Assembly (NCBI RefSeq): GCF_002366715.1 | Contig: NZ_DFBS01000022.1 | Location: 300,298 to 364,297 of the forward strand | Direction: 5' to 3' | Origin: Halomonas sp. UBA3074 | GTDB taxonomy: Bacteria; Pseudomonadota; Gammaproteobacteria; Pseudomonadales; Halomonadaceae | Length of the DNA: 64,000 bases | Shown: in pieces, positions 62,238 through 64,000 of the stretch | How the letters are laid out: every line of letters starts with the position of its first letter | Numbering within the stretch: the first letter of the stretch is position 1 | Notes under the pieces: generated by a model | The model's database searches: none | The model's input: the letters and a program-made list of their open reading frames with translations, nothing else | What the model was told of the DNA's origin: nothing | Made by a program: the position numbers and the translations under genes

Positions 62238-63026
62238 ATGGCACGATCATCTAATGTGGTAACTTCTTCTTCCCACCCGGTAACTCCCCCAACCAAAGCC
62301 AACGCCGCTGCCGTCACCGCTATGCCTGCATCCCCCGTTGAGTCGTCCTCTACCGCAGAAAGCACTGCGATCATCCAGGTAATTGAACGCGCTGCCCTCA
62401 ACCCCGATGTCGATATCGACAAAATGGAGCGTCTCCTACAAATGCAGGAACGCGTCATGGACCGTCAGGCCATGATGGCCTATAGCGCTGCCATGGCGGC
62501 CATGCAGACCGAACTGCCCAGTATTGAAGAGCGCGGGCAAACCAACAACGGTTGCTACGCCACGTTGGAGGATATCGTCGATACCGTGCGACCGATCATG
62601 CAGAAGCACGGCTTTGCGGTGAGCTTTCGTATTCAGACGCAGGAGCGCGGTATCCAGGTAACCGGTGTACTGATGCACAAGGATGGTCACCGTGAAGAGA
62701 CCAGCATGCTATTGCCTGCGGATATGAGTGGTAACAAAAACGCCGTGCAGGCGTTTGGTTCCTCTACCAGCTACGGCAAGCGTTATGTACTTTCCGCACT
62801 GCTCAACATCACCACACGCGGCCAGGATGATAATGGCAACGCCAGTACCAAGGCGGGTATCAAGACGATAACCCCGTTCCAGGCAGGCCAAATCCAACGC
62901 CTGATCAGCCAATGCCCCGCAACGACCCAGGAGTGGTTTAGCGGCAAATACGGCTCAGCCGTACAAGTGCCGTATAGCGACTTCGATAAGCTCAGGGCAT
63001 CTCTCACCAAGCGAGCCGTTAAGTGA
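62238..63026 (+). CDS. ERF-family single-strand annealing protein
   Basis: A 262-residue homologous-pairing protein. An N-terminal Ser/Thr/Pro/Ala-rich tail (about 50 residues) precedes the ERF core: AYSAAMAAMQTELPSIEERG, NNGCYATLEDIVDTVRPIM, GFAVSFRIQTQERGIQVTG and FGSSTSYGKRYVLSALLNI. ERF proteins anneal single strands and protect ends in phage and element recombination. ATG 62238 has GGAGGT five bases upstream. With the YqaJ exonuclease 37 bases downstream it forms a two-protein recombineering module comparable to lambda Bet/Exo. Confidence 0.9.
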   Translation: MARSSNVVTSSSHPVTPPTKANAAAVTAMPASPVESSSTAESTAIIQVIERAALNPDVDIDKMERLLQMQERVMDRQAMMAYSAAMAAMQTELPSIEERGQTNNGCYATLEDIVDTVRPIMQKHGFAVSFRIQTQERGIQVTGVLMHKDGHREETSMLLPADMSGNKNAVQAFGSSTSYGKRYVLSALLNITTRGQDDNGNASTKAGIKTITPFQAGQIQRLISQCPATTQEWFSGKYGSAVQVPYSDFDKLRASLTKRAVK

Positions 63027-63063
63027 ACGGCGTACCAATCCTATCTGAGTAAAGGAGGCATTC

Positions 63064-63675
63064 ATGCAGATACTCAATATGTCGCAAGGCTCTCCTGAGT
63101 GGCTGTCGGCGCGCTTAGGGCGCGTCACCATGTCGGAGCTAAAGTCATTGCTGGTTAAAGGCAAAGGCCCTGGTGGATTGGGTGCCGGAGCCATTACCTA
63201 CATGCACCAGTTGATCGGCGAGCGGATTACCGGGGAACTGGCCGAGCCGTTTCAGGGTAACGCGCATACCCGCCGGGGCCATGAACTGGAAGGTGTGGCA
63301 CGTGCGCTTTACTGCGATGCCACCGGCGAACCCCAGCCCCAAGAAGTGGGCCTGATCCTTAATCACGAGGTGGGCTACTCGCCAGACAGCCTGGTAGGCG
63401 CTAGCGGCCTGCTAGAAATCAAAACCAAACTGCCCAAGTTCCAAATCGAAGTGCTGTTGAATGGAGAAATACCCGATGAACACATACCCCAATGCCAGGG
63501 TGGTCTATGGGTCAGCGAACGGGAATGGATCGACTTTGTGAGCTATTGGCCCGGTATGCCGCTGTTTATCAAGCGGGCCTACCGCGACGACATCATGATC
63601 CGCACCATTTCTGAACGGGTGGAGACCTTTCATGAGGTGCTTGAGGATCGCATAGCCAAAATCATGGCGGCATAG
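63064..63675 (+). CDS. YqaJ-type (lambda exonuclease-like) recombinase nuclease
   Basis: A 203-residue PD-(D/E)XK exonuclease. Motifs: MSQGSPEWLSARLGRVTMSE at the start, GHELEGVARALYCD, SPDSLVGASG (catalytic Asp) and GLLEIKTKLPKF (E-x-K), then HIPQCQGGLWVSERE. It should degrade the 5' strand of double-strand ends to feed the ERF annealase. AAAGGAGG precedes ATG 63064. Directly after its stop, GGAGAAAGAGAT is followed by ATG GGG TAA (63687-63695), a start with an immediate stop that looks like the remnant of the next gene in this operon. Confidence 0.92.
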   Translation: MQILNMSQGSPEWLSARLGRVTMSELKSLLVKGKGPGGLGAGAITYMHQLIGERITGELAEPFQGNAHTRRGHELEGVARALYCDATGEPQPQEVGLILNHEVGYSPDSLVGASGLLEIKTKLPKFQIEVLLNGEIPDEHIPQCQGGLWVSEREWIDFVSYWPGMPLFIKRAYRDDIMIRTISERVETFHEVLEDRIAKIMAA

Positions 63676-63815
63676 GAGAAAGAGATATGGGGTAAGTTAA
63701 GATCGAGGCTGGCAAAAGGGAAGTGCTGACTATTAATATCTCAGTAGAAAATGTGTCTATACAAAAAATATCGTGTCAAAATTAATCTACTAACCACTTG
63801 AAACGCAACAAACTA

Positions 63816-63850
63816 CACTATGATCACCTTAATGCAAGGTGATCATAGTG
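63816..63850. repeat. Perfect 15-bp inverted repeat between convergent genes
   Basis: CACTATGATCACCTT (63816-63830), loop AATGC, AAGGTGATCATAGTG (63836-63850). It contains two TGATCA palindromes. No T run follows on either strand. It lies just past the stop of the minus-strand methylase-like gene, so it may be a convergent terminator or a binding site. Confidence 0.85.
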
Positions 63851-63858
63851 GATAATGT

Positions 63859-64000
63859 CTAATCCTGACAATAAAAACTAATTAGGGCTATCTCGTCATC
63901 AGAAAGGCCATATATTTTAGCAACAGTGTCATCAATATCCTTATTTAGTGATATTACTGAGTTGTTTATTTCATGCCATCTTGGCCGCAGAAACTGAGTG
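63859..64000 (-). CDS. C-terminal end of a probable DNA methylase / type IIG restriction protein (partial)
   Basis: The minus-strand frame enters from the window edge and stops at TAG (63859-63861), giving 47 residues with TQFLRPRWHEINNS, LNKDIDDTVAKIYGL and SDDEIALISFYCQD. The pattern of an amphipathic helix ending in IYGLSDDEI is typical of the end of Eco57I-type N6-adenine methyltransferases, type IIG enzymes and PglX-like proteins (a helix followed by LYGLtdeEi). The family is inferred from this tail alone. It is AT-rich relative to the neighbouring YqaJ gene. Confidence 0.5.
   Translation of the reverse strand, partial: TQFLRPRWHEINNSVISLNKDIDDTVAKIYGLSDDEIALISFYCQD

Larger units (their letters stand above)
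51078..64000. mobile_element. Integrative element at tRNA-Ile2 (left part; right end outside window)
   Basis: The left boundary is the tRNA 3' end and the convergent tyrosine integrase. Inside are an AlpA-like regulator, a YfjJ/Gp2-type protein and a decayed copy, a DUF932 protein, an ERF-YqaJ recombination pair, HTH regulators, hypothetical and AT-rich cargo genes and a probable methylase fragment. The combination AlpA, YfjJ-type and DUF932 recalls P4-like prophage elements such as E. coli CP4-57. No phage structural gene, relaxase or conjugation gene is seen in this part, so class (satellite prophage, IME or ICE) stays open. Confidence 0.85.

Noticed and set aside
51078..64000. CRISPR array or further tRNA genes in the element
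   Set aside because: No regularly spaced repeats and no second cloverleaf found by reading the region.

Overview
The window reads as a chromosome segment of a moderately halophilic gammaproteobacterium, most likely Halomonadaceae. This is inferred from gene order and protein character: the lptD-surA-pdxA-rsmA-apaG and rpsU-dnaG-rpoD clusters, acidic proteins, and a complete glycine-betaine uptake locus (BCCT carrier plus ProVWX). Species cannot be assigned from the sequence alone.

Layout. 1-10 kb is housekeeping: the end of lptD, then surA, pdxA, rsmA and apaG in a tightly overlapping operon; a minus-strand GMC oxidoreductase preceded by a 59-residue Tat-leader peptide; apaH and cca; folK/folB on the minus strand; plsY; and tsaD, which is divergent from rpsU. 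10-15 kb is the macromolecular synthesis cluster rpsU-dnaG-rpoD. 15-27 kb holds sdaA, a LysR regulator, an exported metallo-beta-lactamase-fold protein next to the glutathione-dependent formaldehyde pathway (frmA, frmB), mtgA, an EAL phosphodiesterase, a DMT exporter, a DUF4168 protein, and a cNMP-binding/CBS/DUF294 protein paired with a DEDDh exonuclease. 27-32 kb is osmoprotectant uptake. 32-38 kb holds two lipoproteins, a sigma54-type two-component system, a PQQ-type sugar dehydrogenase and an AEC transporter. 38.8-48.4 kb is an iron locus: LysR regulator, two paralogous TonB-dependent receptors, and a binding-protein/two-permease/ATPase siderophore ABC system with Fur-box-like sites at the three promoters. 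An exporter-type ABC half-transporter and a YceI-like periplasmic protein follow.

At 51.0 kb a tRNA-Ile2 (CAU) gene is followed within 40 bp by a convergent tyrosine integrase. From there to the end of the window lies an integrated element whose right end is not reached. Its contents are an AlpA-like regulator, a 370-residue protein with a DUF4351-like tail, a 546-residue P-loop ATPase, a decayed second copy of a YfjJ/Gp2-type protein, an AT-rich two-gene operon (MORN-repeat lipoprotein plus secreted cysteine-containing protein), an HTH regulator, the intact YfjJ/Gp2-type protein, a zinc-ribbon/glycine-zipper protein, and a DUF932 - small ORF - ERF annealase - YqaJ exonuclease module. The last bases hold the C-terminus of what looks like an N6-adenine methylase or type IIG restriction enzyme on the minus strand.

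The most unusual points are the split Tat leader coupled to a GMC enzyme, three unrelated 13-17 bp tandem repeats that each sit just upstream of a start codon, the exported two-gene cargo operon, a cluster of inverted repeats between the Rep-like gene and the zinc-ribbon gene, and the two-codon gene remnant, 15-bp palindrome and methylase tail that suggest a cargo boundary at the right edge.
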